Source of the DNA: DP-19 sp036496285
GTDB lineage: Bacteria > Desulfobacterota > Binatia > UTPRO1
Assembly (NCBI GenBank): GCA_036496285.1
Contig: DASXLI010000029.1
Coordinates: forward strand, 12,444 to 76,443
Reading direction: 5' to 3'
Length of the DNA: 64,000 nt
Shown one piece after another: positions 24,970-32,381 of this stretch (the first letter of the stretch is position 1; every line of letters starts with the position of its first letter). A program made the position numbers and the translations under genes. Under the pieces are notes generated by a model that saw nothing but the letters and a program-made list of their open reading frames with translations, had not been told where the DNA came from and ran no database searches.

Positions 24970-25440
24970 ATGCGGGTACCGAGCTGGCTCTTCTCGTCCC
25001 TGCTGCCGTTGTCGGCGTGGTCGACACGCGATCGGGTGCGGAGCGCCCTCGTCGGCCGGCCCCTGATGCGTACGTTCGGCGCGGCGACGCTCTGGCTGCG
25101 CGGCGGCCGACGCAAGGACTCCCTCGAGGCGATCGCTCGCGAGTGGCAGCGCATGTTCCCCGACAGCCACGCCCACCCCCTCACCCGCGTCGACGACGAC
25201 ACCATCCAGGGCGAGATCCGCGTGCACTGCCCCTATCGCGGCACCGGCAACGTCGAAGGCTGCTACCGGATGATGGAGTACGACCGGCGCATGATGGAGC
25301 GCATCGGCGGCGAGTTCGTGGTGCTGCGTTCGCAGGCGGAGCCGGGTGTGACGTCGTGCCAGGTGGCGATCCGCCGTGCCGGCTCGCCGACCGGTGACCT
25401 CGTGCCGGCGCACGTCCGCGCGAGCGCGCGCAGCGGCTGA
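24970..25440 (+). CDS. Hypothetical protein with conserved Cys pattern
   Basis: A 156-residue protein; AGGAGG eight bases before the ATG at 24970 sets the start. The middle contains HCPYRGTGNVEGCYRMMEY and later VTSCQVAI, three Cys and several His that could bind a metal or form a thiol site, together with EGEIRV-type beta segments. I cannot name its family. It diverges from a LysR gene and is a probable target. The N-terminus is hydrophobic (SWLFSSLLPLSAW) but is too short for a confident membrane anchor. Confidence 0.7.
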   Translation: MRVPSWLFSSLLPLSAWSTRDRVRSALVGRPLMRTFGAATLWLRGGRRKDSLEAIAREWQRMFPDSHAHPLTRVDDDTIQGEIRVHCPYRGTGNVEGCYRMMEYDRRMMERIGGEFVVLRSQAEPGVTSCQVAIRRAGSPTGDLVPAHVRASARSG

Positions 25441-25453
25441 TCCGCGGGCCGCG

Positions 25454-25960
25454 TCAGGAGCGCGGCGGGCGCCACGTCGCCCGGGGCACGGAAATCGGCG
25501 CGGCAGGATCGATCAGGCGCGGCAGGACGCCACGCGCCCAGCGCGACAGGCCGAGGTCGGCGAGCTCGGACGCCGCGACCCAGCGCGTCTCGAGCACCTC
25601 GTCGCAATCCGGCTTCGGCTCGCCCGCGAGCCGCCGGCACTCGAAGACCGTGATCACGTACGAGACCTGATCACCGTTCGCGTACACGACGCGGAAGTCG
25701 GGGCCGTGGAACACGCCGCGCAGCCGCGTTGGCTCGACGACGAGGCTCGTCTCTTCCCACACCTCGCGCACGATCGCGTCCTGCGGGGTCTCGTCGGGCT
25801 CGATCGCACCGCCCGGAGTGGACCACACGCCGCTGTTCGCGTCGCGCACGAGCAGCATCCGATCTTCGTCGTCGTAGAGGAGCGCGCTCACGGACGGCAC
25901 CAGCACGAGGGTGGTACCAATGTGGGCGCGCAGGTTCTTCAGGTATTCGGAGATCGCCAT
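25454..25960 (-). CDS. Nudix hydrolase
   Basis: A 168-residue Nudix protein that hydrolyses a nucleoside diphosphate linked to X. The 23-residue Nudix box is complete: GAIEPDE, then R-E-V-W-E-E-T, with spacing Gx5Ex7REUxEE. The ATG at 25960 gives the natural length; the frame upstream is not coding. It is convergent with the LysR-linked gene and separated by 116 bases from the GFA-fold gene behind it. Substrate unknown. Confidence 0.92.
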   Translation of the reverse strand: MAISEYLKNLRAHIGTTLVLVPSVSALLYDDEDRMLLVRDANSGVWSTPGGAIEPDETPQDAIVREVWEETSLVVEPTRLRGVFHGPDFRVVYANGDQVSYVITVFECRRLAGEPKPDCDEVLETRWVAASELADLGLSRWARGVLPRLIDPAAPISVPRATWRPPRS

Positions 25961-26076
25961 GCTCAGAGCGTCCGGTCGAAGGCCGGATGATAGCGCACGA
26001 GGCCGCCGCCGCGCAGCACTCCCGGGAGGAGCTCGACGCCATGAAGGCGTCCCCGGCGCCCTCGTACCACCACCGG

Positions 26077-26490
26077 CTACGTGTCGAGCCCGCGCGCGTA
26101 CTTCGCCAACGTCGGGTGCAGGGGATCCCAGGGCTGCGCGCTCGCGGTGAAGATCTCGAGCATCGGCTGGTGGCCGCTCGGATCGTCGAGGCTCCCCGCG
26201 TAGATGATCACGATCGGGTGGCCCGCCTGCGTTGCGGCGACGGGCGAGCCGCACTCGCCACAGAAGCCGCGGCTGACCGAGCGCCCGCTGTCGGCGGTCC
26301 CGACGTGATACTTCGGCACGCCGCGCGTGACGCGGAACGCGTCCTCGGGCACGAGCATGCCCGACGCGTACGCGGACCCGGAGGCGCGCTGGCAATCGCG
26401 GCAGTGGCAGTTGAAGGCCATGAGCGGCTGGGCGCCGCACTCATAGCGCACCGCGCCGCAGGCACACCCGCCGCTGAACGGAACGTCCAT
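26077..26490 (-). CDS. GFA-fold (CENP-V/GFA) zinc protein
   Basis: A 137-residue zinc protein of the GFA family, once named for glutathione-dependent formaldehyde activation. It begins with the two-Cys motif CACGAVRYEC, then NCHCRDCQRASG and, near residue 70, FCGECGSPV, which together bind zinc. It is the last of seven co-directional genes with a clear AGGAGG Shine-Dalgarno upstream. Its relatives at 26978 and 28646 have the same core but quite different sequence, so they may handle related small thiols or aldehydes. No exact reaction can be stated. Confidence 0.85.
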   Translation of the reverse strand: MDVPFSGGCACGAVRYECGAQPLMAFNCHCRDCQRASGSAYASGMLVPEDAFRVTRGVPKYHVGTADSGRSVSRGFCGECGSPVAATQAGHPIVIIYAGSLDDPSGHQPMLEIFTASAQPWDPLHPTLAKYARGLDT

Positions 26491-26515
26491 GGACGTACCT
26501 CCTCTCGCGCGCCGC

Positions 26516-26944
26516 TCACGCGCGCAGCCCGAGAGAGCACAGGAAGAGCACGAAGGACAAGCTGCAGCCGAGCACGGGGGAGCGGAACCAGTAGCGTAGG
26601 CCGAGCGCTACGTAGGTCCCCGAGACGAGCACGGCGAGCGGCACGAAGACGTCGGCTTGCGCCGCGAAGCTGGCGTCGCTGCGGCCGACGAGGAGCACGA
26701 CGACCGCGAACAGGGTCACCCCGACGCCATGACTCAGGTTGAAGCCGATCCATGCGCGCCACATGTCGACCCGGCGCGTCAGGAGGATCGACGTCCGCGC
26801 CATCGCCTCCGCGAGCGCGGGGTCACGCGGCGACAGGCCCTTCGGCCGGTCGAGCGCGAGCGGCGTCACCACGAGGTGCGCGATGCCGAGGAACAGCGCC
26901 GGGAGCGCCCCCGCGAGAAAGCAATAGCGGCTGAGCTCGTTCAT
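26516..26944 (-). CDS. Small integral membrane protein, LIC_13387-like
   Basis: A 142-residue membrane protein with four hydrophobic helices, roughly at residues 8-30, 65-85, 95-115 and 122-140. Between the first two lie PRDPALAEAMARTSI and TRRVDMWRAWIGFNLSHG; the latter segment is typical of the LIC_13387-like family. It sits between two GFA genes, 25 and 33 bases away. Role unknown. Confidence 0.65.
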   Translation of the reverse strand: MNELSRYCFLAGALPALFLGIAHLVVTPLALDRPKGLSPRDPALAEAMARTSILLTRRVDMWRAWIGFNLSHGVGVTLFAVVVLLVGRSDASFAAQADVFVPLAVLVSGTYVALGLRYWFRSPVLGCSLSFVLFLCSLGLRA

Positions 26945-26977
26945 CGGGCCTCCTCGAGCGACCTCGCACGTCGCGTC

Positions 26978-27385
26978 TCAGCCCGGCAGGCGCTCGAAGG
27001 TCGGCACGCCGTCCGGGACGTGATGGAAGCTCTGCTTGTCGACTGTGAAGATCGCCATCTGCGGGCCGCCGAAGACCTTCGGGTCGTCGAACGTACCCAC
27101 CTTCAGCAGAACCGCGCCTGGGAGATTCCCCGTCTTGCTGAGGAGGTGCGTGCCGCAGTCGGCGCAGAACTCGCGCGTCACCGGATTCGGCAGGTCGGCG
27201 CGCGTGTACTCCTTGGCGCCGCCCTTGCTGTACGTGAAGCCGCCGTCCGGCATCGCCATCACGACGTTCGGGTGTCCGCCCGAGATGTACTGGCACTCGC
27301 GACAGTGGCATTGCCCCTTGAACATCGGGTCGCCCGTCGCCTTGTAACGAACCTTACCGCAATAGCATCCGCCCGCGATCTCCAT
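26978..27385 (-). CDS. GFA-fold (CENP-V/GFA) zinc protein
   Basis: A 135-residue member of the GFA family, with Cys motifs CYCGKVRYK, GQCHCRECQYISGG and FCADCGTHLL. The complete set of seven Cys ligands is present. It is 21 bases after the GNAT gene, with an AGGAG sequence upstream of the start. Its sequence is closest in style to plain GFA proteins of unknown substrate, and it differs from the two other GFA genes nearby. Confidence 0.85.
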   Translation of the reverse strand: MEIAGGCYCGKVRYKATGDPMFKGQCHCRECQYISGGHPNVVMAMPDGGFTYSKGGAKEYTRADLPNPVTREFCADCGTHLLSKTGNLPGAVLLKVGTFDDPKVFGGPQMAIFTVDKQSFHHVPDGVPTFERLPG

Positions 27386-27406
27386 CGAGAAGCTCCTTTC
27401 GTACGC

Positions 27407-27991
27407 TCAGCGCGCCCGTCCATGCGCCGCGAGCCGTGCGAGCTCGTCGCGCGACCAGACGTAGCGTCGCGTCTTCACCTCGCCGCCGTCCGGCGGCAGC
27501 CAGACGTCGCCTTCCTGATCCGTCGCGCCGAGACGCTCGTAGAAGCGCCGCGCCGGATGGTTCTGCTCCAGCACCCAGAGATAGAGCCCCGAGCCGCCGG
27601 GGTGGGCGACTCGACACCAGGCCGCGACCCCGGCCACGAGGCACGTCCCGGTCCCGCGCCCGTGCGCCGCGCGGTCCACGTGAATGTTGTCGAGCTGCGT
27701 GCCCCAGCGCGCATCGTCCTCGCCGTACGCACAGGTGAAGCCGATGACGCGCCCGCGCTCCTCCGCCACCACCACGCGTTGGTTGGCGGCGGGACTGTCG
27801 AGGCGCGTGCGCCAGACCGCCGTACGCTCCCCGAGGATGTCGCCGTCGAGGTAGTCGTCGCGCAGGGCGCCGCGATAGGTGGTGCGCCAGCTCTCCGCGT
27901 GCAGCGCGGCGATCGCCGGCGCGTCGGCGGCGGTAGCCTCGCGAAGCGTGGCGGGCCCAGCGTCGGAGTTTCGTACGGGCACGGACGTCAT
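27407..27991 (-). CDS. GNAT family N-acetyltransferase
   Basis: A 194-residue acetyl-CoA-dependent acetyltransferase. The segment starting VDRAAHGRGTG (the A-motif with its acetyl-CoA pyrophosphate loop) is followed by LYLWVLEQNHPARRFYERLG, the B-motif. The N-terminal half has ATAADAPAIAALHAESWR. It directly abuts the methyltransferase behind it and so is likely co-translated with it. Acceptor unknown. Confidence 0.88.
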   Translation of the reverse strand: MTSVPVRNSDAGPATLREATAADAPAIAALHAESWRTTYRGALRDDYLDGDILGERTAVWRTRLDSPAANQRVVVAEERGRVIGFTCAYGEDDARWGTQLDNIHVDRAAHGRGTGTCLVAGVAAWCRVAHPGGSGLYLWVLEQNHPARRFYERLGATDQEGDVWLPPDGGEVKTRRYVWSRDELARLAAHGRAR

Positions 27992-28615
27992 TCAGCGCGT
28001 CCCGACGGCGCAGAGGAACGGACCGAGCTTGCTCGTGCCCGGCACCAGGCGCACGTCGCGGAAGCCGGCGCGCGTCAGCAGCTCGCCGACCTGCGCGGGC
28101 TCGTAGAGTCGGAAACCGTGGCGCGTGTACGGCAGCTTCGCCGCCGTCTCCCGCGGGTTGAACGCGACGACGAGCCGCCCGCCGTCGCGCAGCGTCCGCC
28201 ACAGCTCCGCCAGCGACGCAAGCGGATTCGGCCAGAAGTAGATCGTGTTGACGGTGCAGGCCTTAGTGAACGCGCCCGGCGGGTACGGCAGCTCGTCGAC
28301 GCCGGCGCAACGCAGCTCGACCCGGCCCGCGCGCACGAAGCGCGCGAAGCGCTTCGCGCACAGCGCGGTCATGGCGGGCGAGAAGTCGACGCCGACGACC
28401 CGGCCCTCGGTCACGACCGGCGCCACGCGTTGGATGAGGTCGCCGCCGCCGAAGCCGACCTCGAGGACGCGGTCGTCCGGAGCGAGCTCGAGCAGCTCGG
28501 CCGTGAGCGCGTTCATGGGCGCGTTGCCGCGATTCAGGATGCGGGCGACGACATGCTTGCCGAACCAGCCCGACGGCTTGCGTAGCTGGCTCGCGATGAA
28601 CGTTCCGAAGCTCAC
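27992..28615 (-). CDS. Class I SAM-dependent methyltransferase
   Basis: A 207-residue methyltransferase. Motif I is VLEVGFGGGDLIQRVAP, followed by VVGVDFSPAMTALC and, near residue 145, LRDGGRLVVAFNP. It ends SKLGPFLCAVGTR. It is part of the HxlR-GFA run and lies 30 bases after the GFA gene at 28646. It may methylate a small thiol or a lipid. The substrate cannot be told. Confidence 0.85.
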   Translation of the reverse strand: MSFGTFIASQLRKPSGWFGKHVVARILNRGNAPMNALTAELLELAPDDRVLEVGFGGGDLIQRVAPVVTEGRVVGVDFSPAMTALCAKRFARFVRAGRVELRCAGVDELPYPPGAFTKACTVNTIYFWPNPLASLAELWRTLRDGGRLVVAFNPRETAAKLPYTRHGFRLYEPAQVGELLTRAGFRDVRLVPGTSKLGPFLCAVGTR

Positions 28616-28645
28616 GGGCTCTCCTCCGGCGAGGGGCCCTGCCCG

Positions 28646-29080
28646 CTACCCCTCGGTGCTGCTGCGCGCGTACGCCGGAAGATCGTCCGCGAACCGAGCC
28701 CAGTCAATGCCGTCGCTGCGCCACGCGTGATACGTCGGCGGGAACCGCTCCGGCCGATCGAGACTGGCCGTCGTCACGTCGATCTCGTCCGGGCGCTCGG
28801 CGTTGACATAGGTGAGCGGCGTGCCGCAGGCGGCGCAGAACGTGCGCGTCACAGGTGGGCTCGAGCGGAACGCCGCCGGCACACCGCGGACGATCTCGAG
28901 GTCGTGCATCGCGAACGTGAGCCACGCGACGGCCGGCGCCCCTGCGCTGCGTCGGCAGCTTCGGCAATGGCAGACCATCGAGATCGTGGGCGGACGGCGC
29001 GCGACCCAGCGCACGGCGCCGCACAAGCAGCTGCCCACTATCGGATCGATCGTATCGGGCGCATCGGATGACTCAGACAT
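28646..29080 (-). CDS. GFA-fold (CENP-V/GFA) zinc protein
   Basis: A 144-residue GFA protein. Its Cys set is GSCLCGAVRW, VCHCRSCRRSAG and FCAACGTPLTY, all seven ligands present. The frame remains open upstream to the HxlR gene, but the ATG at 29080, giving MSESSDAPD, is the plausible start. It is the second gene of the HxlR run, 28 bases after the regulator. Confidence 0.85.
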   Translation of the reverse strand: MSESSDAPDTIDPIVGSCLCGAVRWVARRPPTISMVCHCRSCRRSAGAPAVAWLTFAMHDLEIVRGVPAAFRSSPPVTRTFCAACGTPLTYVNAERPDEIDVTTASLDRPERFPPTYHAWRSDGIDWARFADDLPAYARSSTEG

Positions 29081-29108
29081 CGACGGTCTCCGTGCATCGG
29101 ATGCGCGC

Positions 29109-29651
29109 TCAGCGCGCGAGGTTACGCGTGCGGGGCCGTTTCCGCGGCGCGCCAGCGCGCGGCGCACCGTACGTCGCGGCGATGCGGACGTCGAGGTCGG
29201 GCTTCCGGCCGTTCGGCAGCTCAGCCATGACCTCGGCATGCGGTAGGGGCTTCCGGCAGCGCTCGCACACCACCTCTCCGCGCGTGATCTGGCCGCAGCC
29301 GGTGTGGCGCAAGAGAATGGGCGGCCCCTTGCTGCCGTGCAGCCAGCGGTCGCCCCAGCGCGTGACGGCGAGCAACACGGGGTAGAAGTCGCGCCCCTTC
29401 TCGGTGAGACGATATTCGTAGCGCGGCGGGTGGTCTTGATAGCGGTCGCGGCGCAACACGCCCTCGGCCGTGAGCCGGCGGAGGCGTGCAGCGAGCACGT
29501 TGCGGCCGATCGACAGCGCACGCTGGATATCGTCGAAACGTGTGCTGCCGAAGAACACCTCGCGCAAGACGAGCGGCGTCCACCAGTCCCCGAGGAAGTC
29601 CATGGTGCGGGCGATCGAGCACGGCCATTGGCTGAACGAGGTCCGTCGCAT
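29109..29651 (-). CDS. HxlR family transcriptional regulator
   Basis: A 180-residue winged-helix regulator with the family opening CSIARTMDFLGDWWTPLVLREVF, then GRNVLAARLRRLTAEGVL. A C-terminal extension has four Cys in HTGCGQITRG and VCERCRKPL, a possible zinc site, which is common in DUF24-type members with two extra CxxC knuckles. It heads seven co-directional genes and diverges from the NTF2-like gene. An inverted repeat lies in the space between them. Confidence 0.92.
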   Translation of the reverse strand: MRRTSFSQWPCSIARTMDFLGDWWTPLVLREVFFGSTRFDDIQRALSIGRNVLAARLRRLTAEGVLRRDRYQDHPPRYEYRLTEKGRDFYPVLLAVTRWGDRWLHGSKGPPILLRHTGCGQITRGEVVCERCRKPLPHAEVMAELPNGRKPDLDVRIAATYGAPRAGAPRKRPRTRNLAR

Positions 29652-29674
29652 GCCGCCACCCTAGCGGGTTGCAC

Positions 29675-29708
29675 TAACGAACGCACGTGGTAGATACTAA
29701 GTTCGTTA
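29675..29708. promoter_or_regulatory. Inverted repeat between HxlR and NTF2-like genes
   Basis: TAACGAAC at 29675-29682 and GTTCGTTA at 29701-29708 are perfect 8-bp arms separated by 18 bases. The pair lies 23 bases upstream of the HxlR ATG and 49 bases upstream of the NTF2-like ATG. The spacing is wide for one dimer, so two half-sites or two dimers are possible. Confidence 0.55.
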
Positions 29709-29757
29709 AGTGAACTGACTGCCCGGCGCGCACCGCCGGCCGAACCGAGGAGACGCC

Positions 29758-30225
29758 ATGAGTGACGCCCAGCAAGACCTGACCGCCTTCATGCGGTACG
29801 CCGCCGCCTTCGAGGAGGGCTTCGCCGCCGACGACTGGGGCCTGGTGAACGTCTTGTTCGACGACGCAGTCGCGTGGGCCGTGGACGGCCTCCCCGCCGC
29901 CGAGAGCTATCTCGCACAGGGCCGCGACCGGGTCACCGCGAGCATCAAGCGGAGCGTCGACGCCTTCGACCGCCGCTTCGACCGTCGCGAGCCCGCGCCG
30001 CTCCGCCCGCCGGTCGCCATTCCAGGCGGCATCCACCTCGAATGGCAGGTGACCTACACGCGCGTGGGCATCCCGGCGTTCGTCCTGCGCGGCGAGGAGT
30101 GGGACCTCTTTCACGACGGCAAGCTCGCGATGCACTACGAGCGCATCCACAACGGCGCCGAGGCGCTCGCCTACCTGACGCGCCACCACCAGGCGCTCCT
30201 GCCGCCGCGTCAGCTCGGCTCGTAG
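29758..30225 (+). CDS. NTF2-like (SnoaL) family protein
   Basis: A 155-residue alpha+beta cone protein of the NTF2/SnoaL superfamily. It starts with a helical segment, FMRYAAAFEEGFAADDW, then FDDAVAWAVDG and a curved sheet with HLEWQVTYTRVG and YERIHNGA. The pocket contains several acidic and aromatic residues but no signature catalytic set. It diverges from HxlR and is a likely target of that regulator. Role unknown. Its last 16 bases overlap the convergent GNAT gene. Confidence 0.8.
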   Translation: MSDAQQDLTAFMRYAAAFEEGFAADDWGLVNVLFDDAVAWAVDGLPAAESYLAQGRDRVTASIKRSVDAFDRRFDRREPAPLRPPVAIPGGIHLEWQVTYTRVGIPAFVLRGEEWDLFHDGKLAMHYERIHNGAEALAYLTRHHQALLPPRQLGS

Positions 30226-30737
30226 CGCATGGCGACGCGCGCCGCCGGATCGAGGCCGCGGGCGGTCTCGTCGGCGACGACGGCCCGCAGCTCGATCCCG
30301 AGTTGCGCCGCCGGCACTTCCGCGAAGCCGAGCCCGGCGTAGAACGGCATGTTCCAGCGCACGCGCCGGAACGTCGTAAGCGTGAGCTCGACGCAGCCGC
30401 TGCGCTCGGACCACGCGCACAGGGCGCGCACCAGCGCCGTGCCGATGCCCCGGCGTCCGTGGTCGGGGTGGACGTCGAGCTCGGCGAGGTGGGCGTGGCC
30501 GGGCGCCAGCATGCAGACGATCGCGAAGCCGACCGGTCCATCGGCGTCACGCGCCACCCAGAGGCGCCCGTGCGCCCGAGCCTCGCGCAGCGCGTCCACG
30601 TCCGTCGTCTCGTCGAGGATCGAGGGCGGCGCGTACGGCAGCAACAGCGTCCCGGCCGCGCGCTCGATCTCAGCCAGCGCCGCGAGATCGCCGTCACGCG
30701 CCGGGCCGATCGTGTAGCGCGGATCGAGCCGGTTCAT
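30210..30737 (-). CDS. GNAT family N-acetyltransferase
   Basis: A 175-residue acetyltransferase. It has the acetyl-CoA motif VHPDHGRRGIGTAL and the B-motif ending NMPFYAGLGFAEVP. Earlier is the family opening ARDGDLAALAEIERAAG. It is the last gene of a nine-gene minus-strand run that begins with rpmE and lies 15 bases after the VOC gene. Acceptor unknown. Confidence 0.9.
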   Translation of the reverse strand: MNRLDPRYTIGPARDGDLAALAEIERAAGTLLLPYAPPSILDETTDVDALREARAHGRLWVARDADGPVGFAIVCMLAPGHAHLAELDVHPDHGRRGIGTALVRALCAWSERSGCVELTLTTFRRVRWNMPFYAGLGFAEVPAAQLGIELRAVVADETARGLDPAARVAMRYEPS

Positions 30738-30752
30738 GCCGCGATCACGCGC

Positions 30753-31133
30753 TCAGACGTCGTAGTGGCGGATCTCGATGAGGTGCTTGTCGGGGTCGAA
30801 GAGGTAGACGGCCTTGCCCGGCCCGCGCGAGCCCGCCTCGTCCCCGGGACCCTGCATGTTGCCGACCGTGTGGAACGAGTCCCCGTAGGCGATCCCCGCC
30901 GCGCGCACGCGTGCGAAGGTCTCGTCGAACTCCGCGCGACTCATCGCGTAGGCCAGGTGCGTGCCGCCCTTCGTGCCCCAGGGCGCGAGCTGCAGGGTGA
31001 GATCAGGCGTCACGCGGATCACGGAGAACGGCTCGCGCTCGCCCTCATAGGCGAAGCCCATGACCCGGGTGTAGAACGCGACGCTCGCCGCGCGGTCGTT
31101 CACGTGCAGGATCAGGTGATCGAGCTGTGCCAT
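30753..31133 (-). CDS. VOC family protein
   Basis: A 126-residue single-domain VOC protein. LDHLILHVNDRAASVAFYTRV is the first motif, THLAYAMSR the second module with its His, and VYLFDPDKHLIEIRHY the closing strand with Glu. The long form of this frame toward upstream is not coding. The ATG at 31133 lies two bases after the FMN reductase gene. Such proteins include glyoxalases, resistance proteins and dioxygenases; the substrate is unknown. Confidence 0.9.
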   Translation of the reverse strand: MAQLDHLILHVNDRAASVAFYTRVMGFAYEGEREPFSVIRVTPDLTLQLAPWGTKGGTHLAYAMSRAEFDETFARVRAAGIAYGDSFHTVGNMQGPGDEAGSRGPGKAVYLFDPDKHLIEIRHYDV

Positions 31134-31135
31134 CG

Positions 31136-31705
31136 CTACCCTCGTCGCTGCGCGGCGTGATGGGCGCGCGCCGCGGTTTCGATCGTTGCCAGCGCCTCGC
31201 GCAGGATCGCCGCGAGCGCCGGATCGGCGGCGATCTGCGCCGCGTCGAGCCGCCTGCCGTCGAGCGGGACGGTGACGGAGGCCTCGGTGAGCCACCCCGT
31301 CGACATCGTCCGCAGCGTCTCGCCGAGGGCGGCGTGCGCGATCGTCGAGCGCGCCGACGCGTTCAACAGCGCGACGGGCTTGTCGGCGAGCGCGGGGAAG
31401 CTCACCAGCCAGTCGAGCGCGTTCTTCATGGCTCCCGCGACGCCGTGCGCGTACTCCGGGCTGCAGATCACGACGCCGTCCGCCGCCGCGACGAGCGTCC
31501 GCAACGCGTGGACGGGCGGCGGCGGCGCGGCGCCTTCCTCGTCGAGATCCGGATTGAAGGGCGGGATGCCGGCAAGCCCATCGTAGAGTGTCACCCGCGT
31601 CGGCGGCGGCGCGAGCAGGGCGAGCGCGCGCAGCAGCTCCGTGTTGCTCGAGCGCGCACGCAGGCTGCCGGAGATGGTGAGGATGCCGAGCGCCGGAGCC
31701 GACAT
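31136..31705 (-). CDS. NADPH-dependent FMN reductase
   Basis: A 189-residue flavodoxin-like FMN reductase. GILTISGSLRARSSNTELL binds the FMN phosphate, and the segment VICSPEYAHGVAGAMKNALDW contains the typical PEY...KNALDW pattern near residues 80-105. It lies directly after the methyltransferase gene. It may supply reduced flavin or reduce quinones or azo compounds. Confidence 0.92.
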   Translation of the reverse strand: MSAPALGILTISGSLRARSSNTELLRALALLAPPPTRVTLYDGLAGIPPFNPDLDEEGAAPPPPVHALRTLVAAADGVVICSPEYAHGVAGAMKNALDWLVSFPALADKPVALLNASARSTIAHAALGETLRTMSTGWLTEASVTVPLDGRRLDAAQIAADPALAAILREALATIETAARAHHAAQRRG

Positions 31706-32377
31706 CTACGCTGCGCTCCGCCGCGCGCTGATCAGGAGCAGCAGGGGGCGGCCGAGATACTTGCGCGCGACGGGAACCTCGTCGACGAGCTGCTCGTCGC
31801 CGAGGTACTCTCGCCAGGTGATCGCCGTGAAGCCGGGGTCGGCGACGTGATTCAGGTAGTCGTCGACCGTGTGGGGCTCGGCGCCAAGCCGGTACTCGGT
31901 CCCCTCGCGCTCGAAGTTGGCCTCGACGCCGGAGCACGCCAGATGCGGGTGGAATGCCGACACGACGAGGCGCCCGCCCCGGCGCAGGGCGGCGAAGGCC
32001 TCGGCGAAGAAGCGCTGCAGATCGCGGACGTGATCCAGCACCAGCGCCGACAGCACCGCGTCGAACGAGCCGCTCCGCACCGGGAAGCGGCGGCCGAGGT
32101 CCGCCTGCGCCAGCGCCGCATCCGGCGCGGCCCGGCGTGCGACCCGCAGCATGCCGTGCGAGAAGTCGAGGCCGACGGGACGGCTGCGCGCACGGCTCAG
32201 GCGCGCGACGTGGAAGCCGGTGCCGCATCCGGCATCGAGCACGCGCTCGCCGGGACGCGGATCGACCGCGGGGATCGTCAGCCTGCGATCGAGCGCGACG
32301 AGCGGGTTCGGCGTCGCGTCGTAGGTCTCCGACCAACGATCGTAGCCGGAGCGGACGTCGGCGTGCTCCACACGCAT
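31706..32377 (-). CDS. Class I SAM-dependent methyltransferase
   Basis: A 223-residue UbiE-like methyltransferase. The motif I loop is VLDAGCGTGFHVARL, followed by PVGLDFSHGML and, near residue 125, LRRGGRLVVSAFHPHL. The ATG at 32377 is chosen, because earlier in-frame codons overlap hisD. It begins four bases after the hisD stop codon and abuts the FMN reductase gene, so it is in the same transcript. Substrate unknown. Confidence 0.88.
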   Translation of the reverse strand: MRVEHADVRSGYDRWSETYDATPNPLVALDRRLTIPAVDPRPGERVLDAGCGTGFHVARLSRARSRPVGLDFSHGMLRVARRAAPDAALAQADLGRRFPVRSGSFDAVLSALVLDHVRDLQRFFAEAFAALRRGGRLVVSAFHPHLACSGVEANFEREGTEYRLGAEPHTVDDYLNHVADPGFTAITWREYLGDEQLVDEVPVARKYLGRPLLLLISARRSAA

Positions 32378-32381
32378 GTCG

